DNA from: Ectopseudomonas chengduensis
GTDB taxonomy: Bacteria; Pseudomonadota; Gammaproteobacteria; Pseudomonadales; Pseudomonadaceae
Direction of reading: 5' to 3'
DNA length: 64,000 nt
Assembly: GCF_015712065.1 (NCBI RefSeq)
Contig: NZ_JACFYZ010000012.1
Location: forward strand, 78,916-142,915
The number at the start of each line of letters is the position of its first letter. Position 1 is the stretch's first letter. Below, one piece after another: positions 1 to 8,518 of the stretch. Under the pieces are notes generated by a model. The model ran no database searches. It saw only the letters and a program-made list of their open reading frames with translations, and was not told the DNA's origin. The position numbers and the translations under genes are program-made.

Positions 1-1357
1 TCAGATACCAGCGCCAGTCCTGCTCACCGACTTCGCCCATGAACTGGCGATACTCGGCACGCTTGACCGCGAGAAAGACCTTGAGAAAGTCCGCGCCAAA
101 GGCGTCGCGCGCCCAGTCGGAGCGCTCCAGCGCCTGGATCGAAGCCAGCCACTCGGTCGGCAGCAGGGTCTTGGCCTGTGCATAGCCGTTGCCTTCCACT
201 GGCTTGCCAGGATCGAGGCGATCAGCAATGCCACGGTGAATCCCGGCGAGAATCGCCGCCGCCGCCAGATAGGGGTTGGCATCAGCACCGCAAATGCGGT
301 GTTCCACATGCCGAGTGGGGGCCGGGCCACCGGGTACGCGCAGGCTGACGGTGCGGTTGTCCACGCCCCAGGTCGGCGCCAGCGGCGCGTAACTGTTGGC
401 CTGGAAACGTCGGTAGGAGTTGGCGTTGGGGCAGAACAGCAGCAGCGAGTCGAGCAGGCTGGCGAGCATGCCGCCAACGGCGTGACGCAGCAGCGGCGTG
501 CCGGCAGGATCCATGCTGGCGAACAGGTTATTGCCCTGCGCATCGGCCAGGCTCACATGCATGTGCATGCCGGTGCCGGCCAAGTGATCGAACGGCTTGG
601 CCATGAAGCAGGCCTGCATCCCGTGGGCATGGGCCACGCCCTTGACCAGGCGCTTGTAGCGTACAGCCTGATCCATCGCCGCCAGCACCGGGCCGTGCTC
701 CAGGGTGATTTCCACCTGGCCGGGGGCGTATTCGGAAATCGCCGTGCGCGCCGGAATGCCCTGGGCCTTGCAGGCTGCGTAGAGATCACGCAGGAACGGC
801 TCGATCTGTTCCAGCTCGCGCAGGCCGTAGACCTGGGTCTGCCGCGGGCGGCCGCCGTCGGCATCCAGCGCTGGCTGCGGGCGGCCCTGGGCATCGCGCT
901 TCTGGTCGAGCAGGTAGAACTCCAGCTCGCAGGCCATCACCGGGTAATAACCCTCGGCTCCGAGCTGCTCGATCACCCGGATCAGCAGCTGGCGCGGATC
1001 GGCCGGCGTGGCCGGCAGGCCTTCGGTCGGGTGCATCGACACCTGCACGGCGGCGGTGGGCATCTGCCGCCAGGGCAGGCGCACCAGGCTGCCGGGCAGC
1101 GGATAGGCGCGGCAATCGATATCGCCCACCTCCCAGACCAGGCCGGAATCCTCGACATCCTCGCCCTGGATGGACAGGCCGAGCATGGTGCTCGGCAGCG
1201 GCCGGCCGCTCTGGTAAAGCGCCAGCAACTCCTCACGGTGCAGCAGCTTGCCGCGCGGCACGCCATTGGCGTCGAGAATGAACAGCTCGATCAGCTCGAT
1301 ATCGGGATTGTTCGCCAGGAAGTCCTGAGCTTCCTGCACGGGGGCGAAAGTCGTCAT
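1..1357 (-). CDS. Glutamine synthetase family protein, probable gamma-glutamylpolyamine synthetase (3' end cut by window)
   Basis: ATP-dependent ligase of the glutamine synthetase fold. The N-terminal half has the beta-grasp signature with NGVPRGK near residue 35. Further on come HMHVSL, the NANSYRR stretch and HRICGADANPYL, which in this family build the ATP and glutamate sites. The 452 visible codons run off the window edge still open, so only a few C-terminal residues should be missing for a roughly 455-residue enzyme. The start is the ATG at 1357. The sequence is of the PuuA/PauA/SpuI type that glutamylates putrescine and other amines rather than housekeeping GlnA; this is inferred from overall sequence character, and the substrate cannot be read from the sequence. 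Confidence 0.85.
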   Translation of the reverse strand, partial: MTTFAPVQEAQDFLANNPDIELIELFILDANGVPRGKLLHREELLALYQSGRPLPSTMLGLSIQGEDVEDSGLVWEVGDIDCRAYPLPGSLVRLPWRQMPTAAVQVSMHPTEGLPATPADPRQLLIRVIEQLGAEGYYPVMACELEFYLLDQKRDAQGRPQPALDADGGRPRQTQVYGLRELEQIEPFLRDLYAACKAQGIPARTAISEYAPGQVEITLEHGPVLAAMDQAVRYKRLVKGVAHAHGMQACFMAKPFDHLAGTGMHMHVSLADAQGNNLFASMDPAGTPLLRHAVGGMLASLLDSLLLFCPNANSYRRFQANSYAPLAPTWGVDNRTVSLRVPGGPAPTRHVEHRICGADANPYLAAAAILAGIHRGIADRLDPGKPVEGNGYAQAKTLLPTEWLASIQALERSDWARDAFGADFLKVFLAVKRAEYRQFMGEVGEQDWRWYL

Positions 1358-1478
1358 GTTGCGCTCGCTTGCGCCAATTCGGCGCTCGGGGTCCGCACGG
1401 CCGGCTCGATGGTCGAGCGCCTGGCTACGGCAGACAAGGCTGGGTTGGATGGCTGCGGGCATGGCGCAGCCCTTGCTG

Positions 1479-1661
1479 TCAGCAGGCGGGCGCGGGGTCC
1501 GGTGGACGCGCGTGACGGCAGTGCCACAGCGCCCAGAAGGCGAGGATGATGGTCAGCAGGGGGTTGAGCCAGTCGGCACCGAGGCGGGTCCGTAGCGGAC
1601 TGGCGCTGGGCGGGTGGCGATGACGCTGGGCGACGGGAGTCATGGCCAAGGAGACTCGCAT
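1479..1661 (-). CDS. Possible small single-span membrane protein
   Basis: A 60-codon frame just upstream of the glutamine-synthetase-like gene, in the same direction. It encodes a basic, proline-rich N terminus, one hydrophobic segment (residues about 32-47, with LLTIILAFWALW) and a short proline-rich tail. Starts at 1661 or 1643 are possible; neither has a clear purine-rich ribosome site. I do not recognise a family. It could be a real small membrane protein or chance coding in GC-rich DNA; only the hydrophobic segment followed by basic residues speaks for it. Confidence 0.25.
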   Translation of the reverse strand: MRVSLAMTPVAQRHRHPPSASPLRTRLGADWLNPLLTIILAFWALWHCRHARPPDPAPAC

Positions 1662-1734
1662 GGCGGCGAAGCCCGGTTAAATCGCATTTTTTACACATTC
1701 AGTTATCCCCTGACTAAACAATGCGCCGCCGCGT

Positions 1735-2754
1735 TCAGGGTTCGCGCCATAGCGGCTGCCCATCGGCCAGCACCGGCCGGTAGCGCGGCAGCAGCGCACC
1801 GGGTCCGCCGAGGCTGGCCTCGATCTGCCTGGACAGGTGCTCGATGCCGGCCATCACGCCGCGCTCGGGGTCGCGCACCAGCGCCAGCCATTGCTCGTCG
1901 AAGGCGTCGTTGAGGTGGCGGCGCAGCTGCATCTCGGTGGCCGGGCGCTCCTGCTCGTGGACCATGGCGCGGAACACCGAGGCGCCGATGGACACCGCCA
2001 GGCCGGCTGCGCGCCCGACAATGGAGGAAATCACGCTGGCGGCGCCGCTGGTGGTGAGGTCGTCGACCAGGCGTTCGCTGGTGCTGTGGGTCACCTGGGA
2101 GATGCCCGGATGCGCCGACCAGGCCAGCGCATTGCCCGGCTGCGCGCCGATCCGCTCGATCAGCGCAGCGTAGGCCGGCAGGCGCTCCAGCGGCTTGGCC
2201 CGGAGCACCTGGTAGAGCGAGGCGCCGGGCGGCACGGCGATGGCCGGGATATTCTGCAGATGCTGGTCGAACTGCGCCGCGGGGATGCCGTGGCGCTGGG
2301 CGATGCCCGGCAGCTGCTGGTCGAGCTGGCGCAGGTAGAACTGGGTGGACTGCTGGAGAATCTGCGGCGGCGCGATATCCCTGGCCACCGGCTCCAGCAC
2401 CAGGTCCTGGTACTGCTCCTGCAGGTACTCGGCGAGCCGGGTCACGGTCTCGTCGCGCTCGCCTGCGGCGTCGAGCTTGTACCAGGCGACCTTGAAACCC
2501 AGCCAGCGCTGGGTCCAGTAGCTGGAGAACCAGGGGATATAGGCGGTGTCGGTCTTGCGGTAGACCAGGTCAAGCCAGCGGTCCATGGCCGCCAGCGCCT
2601 GCTCGCGGGCCTGGCTGGCGGCGCTGCGCGAGGCGGCGGCGATATCGCGGTCGACCAGGTGCCAGGTGGCTTCGGCAATCGGCTGCGGCGGGTCGGAGGC
2701 GCAGCCGGCCAGCGCCAACAGCACAGCGAGCAGAGCGACGCGCAGACGGGACAT
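1735..2754 (-). CDS. Hypothetical lipoprotein
   Basis: Encodes 339 residues. The start at 2754 is preceded by GGAGG at six-base spacing, better than an earlier in-frame start 14 codons upstream. The N terminus is a lipoprotein signal peptide with lipobox LAGC (Cys18), so the protein should be acylated and membrane anchored, probably at the outer membrane. The rest is soluble and mainly helical, with a central Ala/Gly-rich segment near residues 210-245 (SGAASVISSIVGRAAGLAVS) that could contact a membrane. I recognise no catalytic motif or named family. It stands alone, with no operon partner close by. Confidence 0.75.
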   Translation of the reverse strand: MSRLRVALLAVLLALAGCASDPPQPIAEATWHLVDRDIAAASRSAASQAREQALAAMDRWLDLVYRKTDTAYIPWFSSYWTQRWLGFKVAWYKLDAAGERDETVTRLAEYLQEQYQDLVLEPVARDIAPPQILQQSTQFYLRQLDQQLPGIAQRHGIPAAQFDQHLQNIPAIAVPPGASLYQVLRAKPLERLPAYAALIERIGAQPGNALAWSAHPGISQVTHSTSERLVDDLTTSGAASVISSIVGRAAGLAVSIGASVFRAMVHEQERPATEMQLRRHLNDAFDEQWLALVRDPERGVMAGIEHLSRQIEASLGGPGALLPRYRPVLADGQPLWREP

Positions 2755-3136
2755 GGCAGGCCTCCGGCGAGCGCCAACCCAGAGGAGCACGGCCAACCGC
2801 AGATGGCGCCTGCGCGGCGAGCCGTCCCCCTGTCACGCGCTGCCCGCGTGGCTGTCCCCTGTTCGTCGAGTATAGGCTCGCCCGACGCCTCGGAACCGGC
2901 GCGAGCCAGAGCCATGCAAGGCGCTACGTTAGAACAGCCTTCGGCTGGTCAAAACAGGCGAGGAACGGTCGGAGTCGCGGGCGACTGTACTTTTGCACAT
3001 GAGCATGACTCGCTGCGCTCGCCCCTTCGGGGCCGCACTGAAAGTGCGTTGGCCGCAAGCGGCCTTCGACCGGGCTGGCGCTCCAGCCTGTTTTTAACGC
3101 CGCAGGGCCGACGCGCAGCAGCCTTTGGCCAGGTTC
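2755..3136. other. Intergenic region with palindromic repeat sequence
   Basis: No convincing gene in 382 bases. The part from about 2935 to 3110 is rich in small inverted repeats (CCCTTCGGGGCC, TTGGCCGCAAGCGGCC) and has the look of a dispersed Pseudomonas intergenic element ending in GCCTGTTTTTAACGCCGCAG. It lies between the lipoprotein start and the end of the chemoreceptor gene, so it may hold the lipoprotein promoter and the chemoreceptor terminator. Confidence 0.4.
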
Positions 3137-4708
3137 TCAGGGCTCCGGCTTGTAACCCAGGCGTAGCCCACCCCAGTGGCGGCCCTGGACCTGGATCGGC
3201 ACCGACAGATCATGCATCAGTTCGCCGGTATCGCGCATGTAGGTCTGCAGCAGCAGTGCCTGCTTGTGGCTACCGCAGCGGATGCCGGTGCGGTCGTTGA
3301 ACAGGCGCTTGCCACGGCTCTTCGTTGCATCTACCGCCGGGTCACCGCTGGGCGGGTGGTTGAACGCGGCGTTATGGGTCGGCACGTAGCCTTCCGGGGT
3401 AGTGGAAATGGCGAACACCAACCCTTCATGGCGCTTGAGCAAGGGCTCCTGCAACGCCGGCAGCACCTGGTCGGCATACTGATCGAAGCGCGTGCGGTAC
3501 TTCTGCGGCTGGGTGCCGGCGATTGGTTGGTAGCGACGGTCGAACAGATCGTCGAGACCGATGCGCCCGGCCTGCAGATCCTGCTCGAACTGCGCCGCGA
3601 TGGCAGCGGCGCCTTCACGGGCCAGGTCATAGGCACGCTGGTGGTAATCATCCAGACCCACTTCGGCGAGCTGCTCGCTGACGGTCTCGGCCTGGCCGAC
3701 CAGTTGTTCAGCGGCGTCGGCCAGTTGCCGCGTCTGCCCTTCGCTGCCTTGCACATCGTCCTGCAATTGCAGGGCGGCAGCCGAGAGGCTGGCCAGGCGC
3801 TGGTGATTGTCCGCCGTGCCGGCGCTGATCTGTGCCACCTGCTGCTCGACCTCCTCGGCCTGGTCAGCGATACCGTGCAGGCGGCTACCGGCTGTCTCGA
3901 TCTGCTGCGCGGCCTGTTCCAGCTCGACGCTCTGATGTTGGATATGAGCGACCACCGCCGCGCTCTGCTGGCGGATGTCGGCGACCATCTGGCTGACTTC
4001 CTCGGTGGCGCTGGCGGTGCGCGCGGCAAGGTTGCGCACCTCGTCGGCGACCACGGCAAAACCGCGGCCCATCTCACCGGCGCGGGCGGCCTCGATGGCC
4101 GCGTTGAGCGCCAGCAGATTGGTCTGGCTGGCGATGGACTGGATCACCTGGGTGACCTGCTCGATCTGTTCGGTACGGCTACCGAGACCATCGATCAGCT
4201 CGCGACTGGCCAGGGTCTGCGCGCTGAGCTGCTGCATGCGTTCGATGGCCTGATTGAGTTCGGCCTGACCGTTGGCGCTGGCATCACGCACATGGCGGGC
4301 CGCGGCCAGGGTCTGCTCGGCACGAGCGGCGCTGTCCTGCTCGGTGTGGGTGATGGCCTCGGCGGCCTGGCTGACCTGCTGCACCGCCGTCAGCTGCGAT
4401 TGCAGGCGACCGGCCAGATGCTTGACCGCATGGGCCACCTTGGCTGCGGACAGCGCGTTGTGGCAGGTGTGGCGCGACAGCCCGCGGCTGAGCTCGACGA
4501 AGTCAGAGCTGGCGACTTGCTGCGCGGCAGGCGAACTGTCGTCGCGACGTTGCCATGGCCCCAGCCAGGGCCACAGCGCCAGCAGCAGGAAGGACAACAC
4601 GCTGACATAGGACGGTAGCTGCACCTGCTGGTAGACCAGCATCAATGCAGCCAGCCCCAGGGCGTGAAGGAGACAGGCAACAGGTGAACGGACAAAGGCA
4701 GCTTGCAT
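3137..4708 (-). CDS. Methyl-accepting chemotaxis protein with C-terminal Cache-like domain
   Basis: A 523-residue chemoreceptor. Two hydrophobic segments sit close together at residues about 10-30 and 33-50 with almost no periplasmic loop. A long coiled-coil signalling domain follows and contains the conserved hairpin tip (EAARAGEMGRGFAVVADEVR), which binds CheA and CheW. The last 150 residues form an extra domain (GYVPTHN, ND-TGIR, WGGLRLGY) resembling a Cache-type sensor placed after the signalling domain, so sensing is probably cytoplasmic. The start at 4708 has GAGG upstream and begins just before the first membrane segment. The ligand is unknown. Confidence 0.88.
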   Translation of the reverse strand: MQAAFVRSPVACLLHALGLAALMLVYQQVQLPSYVSVLSFLLLALWPWLGPWQRRDDSSPAAQQVASSDFVELSRGLSRHTCHNALSAAKVAHAVKHLAGRLQSQLTAVQQVSQAAEAITHTEQDSAARAEQTLAAARHVRDASANGQAELNQAIERMQQLSAQTLASRELIDGLGSRTEQIEQVTQVIQSIASQTNLLALNAAIEAARAGEMGRGFAVVADEVRNLAARTASATEEVSQMVADIRQQSAAVVAHIQHQSVELEQAAQQIETAGSRLHGIADQAEEVEQQVAQISAGTADNHQRLASLSAAALQLQDDVQGSEGQTRQLADAAEQLVGQAETVSEQLAEVGLDDYHQRAYDLAREGAAAIAAQFEQDLQAGRIGLDDLFDRRYQPIAGTQPQKYRTRFDQYADQVLPALQEPLLKRHEGLVFAISTTPEGYVPTHNAAFNHPPSGDPAVDATKSRGKRLFNDRTGIRCGSHKQALLLQTYMRDTGELMHDLSVPIQVQGRHWGGLRLGYKPEP

Positions 4709-5098
4709 GACCGACCTCAGAGTTCTTGTTCTGGTGCGCGGCGAGGCGCTGTAGGCGGACGGGGTCACGGCGGGTTCTCTCCTTGAATATCCCACGCAAC
4801 CTGGGCAGCAGGCTACGTGTACGACAGGCCCGACGAAAAATATGGGTATGCAGGCCGGGCACGATGACCGGGATTCGAGCAGCTTGGAAGCGCCAGCACC
4901 ATAAAACTTTGGTAGCAACCTGCCATGAATTTGGGCAGTGTCCCTGCAGGCTCAACAAGGCTTCCCCAGCACCGGGGCGCAGCGCCAACACACTCGCTGT
5001 ATCGACACTTAACTCAGTGGCATTAGCAGGCTGTTGAAAAACCACCTCGGCTTTGGCCTCCTGCATCCGTGCAGCCGTAGCCCGGGTTTTCAGGCCTG
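4709..5098. other. Intergenic region without a recognised gene
   Basis: 390 bases with no supported coding frame. The stretch near 5030-5095 (CAGGCTGTTGAAAAAC followed by CTCGGCTTTGGCCTCCTGC) is shared in part with 47590-47640, indicating a dispersed intergenic repeat. The region directly upstream of the chemoreceptor start should hold its promoter, but I cannot name clear promoter hexamers. Confidence 0.4.
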
Positions 5099-6175
5099 CT
5101 ACCCCACCATGCGATGGCGCTTGACGAAGCGCCGGTCCAGCCAGTCCTTGCAATGCCCGTACAACTGCCCGCCCGCACTCCAGTCGTACCAACCGAGCAG
5201 CGCCCCGCCGTCGCCGGTGGCGAGCAGGGCCAGGCTCTGCCATTGCGCCCGATACTGGCGCAGCGGGCGCCCCTGCAGCGCGGCCTGCAGATTGGCGCTG
5301 AGTACCGGCGCCTGACGCACTGCGAAACGCCCGCTGCGGCGCATGCCGTCGAGGCTGGCGCTGTCGCCGACAGCGAAGATCTGCGCATGGGACTCGCACT
5401 GCAGGGTCGGACGAATAGCGATGAATCCGGCTGCGTCGCTGGCCAGTTGGCTCGCCGTCAGCCACGGCCAGGGACGCGCACCGCTGGCCAGCAGCAGGCG
5501 CCGCCCGCGCCATACCGGCTCGTCACCACTGAGCAGCCAGTCATCCTCGATACGGCCAATCGGGCAATGCTCGCGCACCTGCACGCCGCGCTGACGCAGA
5601 TGCCCCAGTGCGCGCAGCCGCAGCCCCGGCCCCAGCCCGTCGAGCAGGGTTCCGCCGCAGAACAGCGCCAGCGCCGGTACCTTGCCGGCCAGCGCCAGAG
5701 CCAGTTCCACACCACCGGCCCCACCACCGAGAATCGCCATGCGCCGTGGCTCGGCCTGCCATTGCTGCCAGCCTTCGAGCATCCGTTCGATGGGCCTGGC
5801 GGCCAACACCTGCATCCCTTCGCCCTGCTGCGGTGGAATGGCCATGCCGGCACCGACGTTGAGCGACAGCCACTCACTCTGCAGGCTACGACCATCCGCA
5901 AGTTGCATGATGCGCGCATCGGCATCGAGCGACGCGATCTCGCCCTCGATCAGCTCGACCTTGGCCGCCCGGCACAGCGGCTGCAACTCCACACGGCAGT
6001 CTGCCGGGCTGAAACGGCCACTGATCAGCCCCGGCAACATGCCGGCGTACCAGGCTTCCGGGCCAGGGCTGAGCAGGCCGATGCGGCCTGGCGGACGCTC
6101 CACCAGCGCCCAGCGGCGCAACACGCCAAGGTGGGCATGGCCGGCCCCGGCCAGAATGAGATCGTACTGGGTCAT
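5099..6175 (-). CDS. FAD-dependent pyridine nucleotide oxidoreductase, NDH-2/SelD-fusion type
   Basis: A 358-residue two-dinucleotide-binding flavoprotein. The N-terminal FAD motif GAGHAHLGVLRR, a second nucleotide-binding loop GGGAGGVELALAL near residue 150 and the C-terminal FAD motif IFAVGDSAS near 265 are present. The GAGHAH start is characteristic of the oxidoreductase domain found fused to selenide,water dikinase in some bacteria; here the SelD part is absent. The start ATG overlaps the TGA of the upstream AraC-type gene (ATGA at 6172-6175), so the two are probably translationally coupled. The substrate is unknown. Confidence 0.8.
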   Translation of the reverse strand: MTQYDLILAGAGHAHLGVLRRWALVERPPGRIGLLSPGPEAWYAGMLPGLISGRFSPADCRVELQPLCRAAKVELIEGEIASLDADARIMQLADGRSLQSEWLSLNVGAGMAIPPQQGEGMQVLAARPIERMLEGWQQWQAEPRRMAILGGGAGGVELALALAGKVPALALFCGGTLLDGLGPGLRLRALGHLRQRGVQVREHCPIGRIEDDWLLSGDEPVWRGRRLLLASGARPWPWLTASQLASDAAGFIAIRPTLQCESHAQIFAVGDSASLDGMRRSGRFAVRQAPVLSANLQAALQGRPLRQYRAQWQSLALLATGDGGALLGWYDWSAGGQLYGHCKDWLDRRFVKRHRMVG

Positions 6176-7185
6176 GCGTTGTTGAATCCATCGCGGTATT
6201 GGCTCGGCGTCTGGCCGGTCCAGCGTTTGAAGGCTCGGCCGAAGCTGCTGCTGTCGCTGAAGCCGAGCAGATAGGCAATCTCACTGATCGAACAGCGCGG
6301 ATCGCGCATGTGCCGCAACGCCAGGGCGTGGCGCGTCTCACCGAGCAGCGCCTCGTAGCTGGTGCCCTCCTCGGCCAGGTGGCGCTGCAGGCTGCGCAGG
6401 CTCAGATGCAGGGTCTGGGCGATACGTTCGGCGGAGGGCTCGCCATCGGGCAATTGCGCCTCCAGGCAGCTGCGCACCCGCTCGCTGCAACTGGCTGCCT
6501 GCAGTTGCTCCAGGCTGCGTCTGAGCACCGTCTCGTTATGTTCGGCCAGCTCCGGGTTGCCGTCGTCCAGCCGTTGTTCGAACGCGGCGCGGGGAAAGCG
6601 CAGCAGGCTTTCATCGGCATCGAACTGCAGCGGTGCGCGAAATACCGCCTGCCAGGGCGCCGGGTCGGTTGGCTGCGGGCGCTGCAATTGCACCAGCAGC
6701 GGCGAGAACTCCCGGTTCAGGCGATTGCGACAGCTGCGCACGTAGATCGCGGCAAAGGCGTCCAGCGCTTCGGGTGCGGGCGCAGGGCTGCCTGGCGGTA
6801 CGCGAAAACGAAATTCGTAGACGTCTTCCAGCTGGCGTAACTCCAGCTGCAGCGCATCGCTGACCACCCGGTGATAACGCACGATGCGCTCGAACATCTC
6901 GCGCAGGCTGCTGCTGGCGATCAGCGCATAGCCCAGCGCATGGAAGGTGGTCGGACTGACGAACTGCGAAGTCTTCAGGCCCAGCGCCGGGTCACCACTG
7001 GCGGCCACCGCCAACTGCCACAGGCGCGTGGTGACCGACAGCGGGCAGCGCGCGTTGGGGTCGTCGAGCACTGCCGGGTCGAGCCCCGCCTCGCGGCACA
7101 GCGCAGCGCTGTCCAGGCCGAGGGCATCGAGCTGCTTGCGCAGGGCGCGGGTCCAGCTGGCCAGGGTGGTGGGTTCGGCGGTCAT
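6172..7185 (-). CDS. AraC-family transcriptional regulator, OruR-like
   Basis: 337 residues. The first two thirds match the arabinose-binding-like N-terminal domain common in Pseudomonas AraC proteins that respond to small hydrophobic or amino-acid-derived signals (GDPALGLKTS, FHALGYALIASSSL). The C-terminal third holds two helix-turn-helices, with IAQTLHLSLRSLQRHLAEEG and the signature ISEIAYLLGFSDSSSFGRAFKRW. The start at 7185 begins the conserved part; no strong ribosome site is visible. The gene is divergent from a fatty acid desaturase, its likely target, and is followed by an overlapping FAD oxidoreductase. Confidence 0.88.
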   Translation of the reverse strand: MTAEPTTLASWTRALRKQLDALGLDSAALCREAGLDPAVLDDPNARCPLSVTTRLWQLAVAASGDPALGLKTSQFVSPTTFHALGYALIASSSLREMFERIVRYHRVVSDALQLELRQLEDVYEFRFRVPPGSPAPAPEALDAFAAIYVRSCRNRLNREFSPLLVQLQRPQPTDPAPWQAVFRAPLQFDADESLLRFPRAAFEQRLDDGNPELAEHNETVLRRSLEQLQAASCSERVRSCLEAQLPDGEPSAERIAQTLHLSLRSLQRHLAEEGTSYEALLGETRHALALRHMRDPRCSISEIAYLLGFSDSSSFGRAFKRWTGQTPSQYRDGFNNA

Positions 7186-7288
7186 GCAGATTGGCGTATC
7201 CGGTAGGCAGGTTGGCGTGCACGGTCGGGCGCTCTGACGACCGTCACGGCACAGTGAAGTCACAACCCAATAACAAGAGGATGTCGGC

Positions 7289-8347
7289 ATGTCGCCCTCT
7301 CCCGCAAGCCTTAATGACCAGCAACGCGCCGCTTATATCCGTGAACAGGTGATGGCGCAGGGCAACGCCCTGCGCCAACGCTACCCGATCCTGCAACATC
7401 AGGACGCGCTCGGCGCCGGTATTCTCGCTTTCGCACTGCTCGGCATGCTCGGCTCGGCGGCGTTGTACATCGGCGGCTACCTGGCCTGGTGGGCCTGCCT
7501 GCTGCTCAACTCCTTCTTCGCCTCGCTGACCCACGAGCTGGAACACGACCTGATCCATTCGATGTACTTCCGCAAGCGGCCGCTGCCGCACAACCTGATG
7601 CTGGCGCTGGTCTGGCTGGCGCGGCCGAGCACCATCAACCCCTGGGTACGCCGCCATCTGCACCTGAATCATCACAAGGTGTCCGGTAGCGAAGCGGACA
7701 CGGAGGAGCGCGCCATCACCAACGGCGAGCCCTGGGGCATCGCGCGCCTGCTGATGGTCGGCGACAACATGATGAGTTCGTTGATTCGCTGGCTGCGGGC
7801 GAAGAACCCCGAACACCGCCGGCTGATCCTCACGCGCACGCTGAAGGTCTACGCGCCGCTGGGGCTGCTCAACTGGGCGACCTGGTACCTGTTCCTCGGT
7901 TTCCATCTGCTGGATTGGGCCAGTGCTGCGCTTGGTGCTCCGATCGCCTGGTCGGCCGGCACCCTGAACCTGATGGAGGTGGTGAACGTCGCCGTGGTGG
8001 TGCTGGTCGGGCCCAACGTGCTGCGCACCTTCTGCCTGCACTTCGTCAGCTCCAACATGCACTACTACGGTGATGTCGAACCCGGCAACGTGATCCAGCA
8101 GACCCAGGTCCTCAACCCCTGGTGGCTGTGGCCGCTGCAGGCGTTCTGCTTCAACTTCGGCAGCAGTCATGCGATCCACCATTTCGTGGTCAAGGAGCCG
8201 TTCTATATCCGCCAGCTGACCGTGCCTTTCGCCCACCGGGTGATGCGCGAGATGGGCGTACGCTTCAACGACTTCGGCACCTTCGCCCGTGCCAATCGCT
8301 GGACGCGCCGTCAAGAGGCGGGCGAGGAGCGTGCGCAGGCTGCCTGA
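7289..8347 (+). CDS. Membrane fatty acid desaturase / hydroxylase family protein
   Basis: 352-residue integral membrane di-iron enzyme. The three histidine boxes are visible: HELEH at 82-86, HLHLNHH at 123-129 and HAIHH near 280; hydrophobic spans lie between them. Enzymes of this family use O2 and electrons from a reductase to desaturate or hydroxylate acyl chains in the inner membrane. AGAGG precedes the ATG. A divergently transcribed AraC-type regulator and a flavoprotein sit next to it; the flavoprotein could be its electron donor, but that is inference from position only. A short hairpin follows the stop codon. Confidence 0.88.
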   Translation: MSPSPASLNDQQRAAYIREQVMAQGNALRQRYPILQHQDALGAGILAFALLGMLGSAALYIGGYLAWWACLLLNSFFASLTHELEHDLIHSMYFRKRPLPHNLMLALVWLARPSTINPWVRRHLHLNHHKVSGSEADTEERAITNGEPWGIARLLMVGDNMMSSLIRWLRAKNPEHRRLILTRTLKVYAPLGLLNWATWYLFLGFHLLDWASAALGAPIAWSAGTLNLMEVVNVAVVVLVGPNVLRTFCLHFVSSNMHYYGDVEPGNVIQQTQVLNPWWLWPLQAFCFNFGSSHAIHHFVVKEPFYIRQLTVPFAHRVMREMGVRFNDFGTFARANRWTRRQEAGEERAQAA

Positions 8348-8367
8348 CCCCAGCTGAGGGGGGTCAG
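8344..8367 (+). terminator. Putative hairpin terminator after the desaturase gene
   Basis: CTGACCCC and GGGGTCAG form an eight-base-pair stem around an eight-base loop, overlapping the desaturase stop codon. The T-run after it is poor, so activity is uncertain. Confidence 0.4.
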
Positions 8368-8518
8368 TCATTCGTCGTCGCGCGACCCGACGGATGAGAC
8401 TCGCAGCGCAATCATCGCGCCAGTAGTCGGCTAGAATTGCCCTGCGCCCGACCGCTCCTCAGACCCGACAGCGTCCACCGGACTTCGGCGCCCTCGTAGT
8501 TGCCATGAGGCGCCCAGG

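Noticed and set aside
236..1549. A 437-codon plus-strand frame over the glutamine synthetase gene
   Set aside because: The minus strand gives a full set of glutamine synthetase motifs; the plus-strand product has none.
5030..5095. Possible insertion sequence end (GGCTGTTGAAAAAC)
   Set aside because: No transposase gene, no paired inverted end and no target duplication visible; treated as part of a dispersed intergenic repeat.
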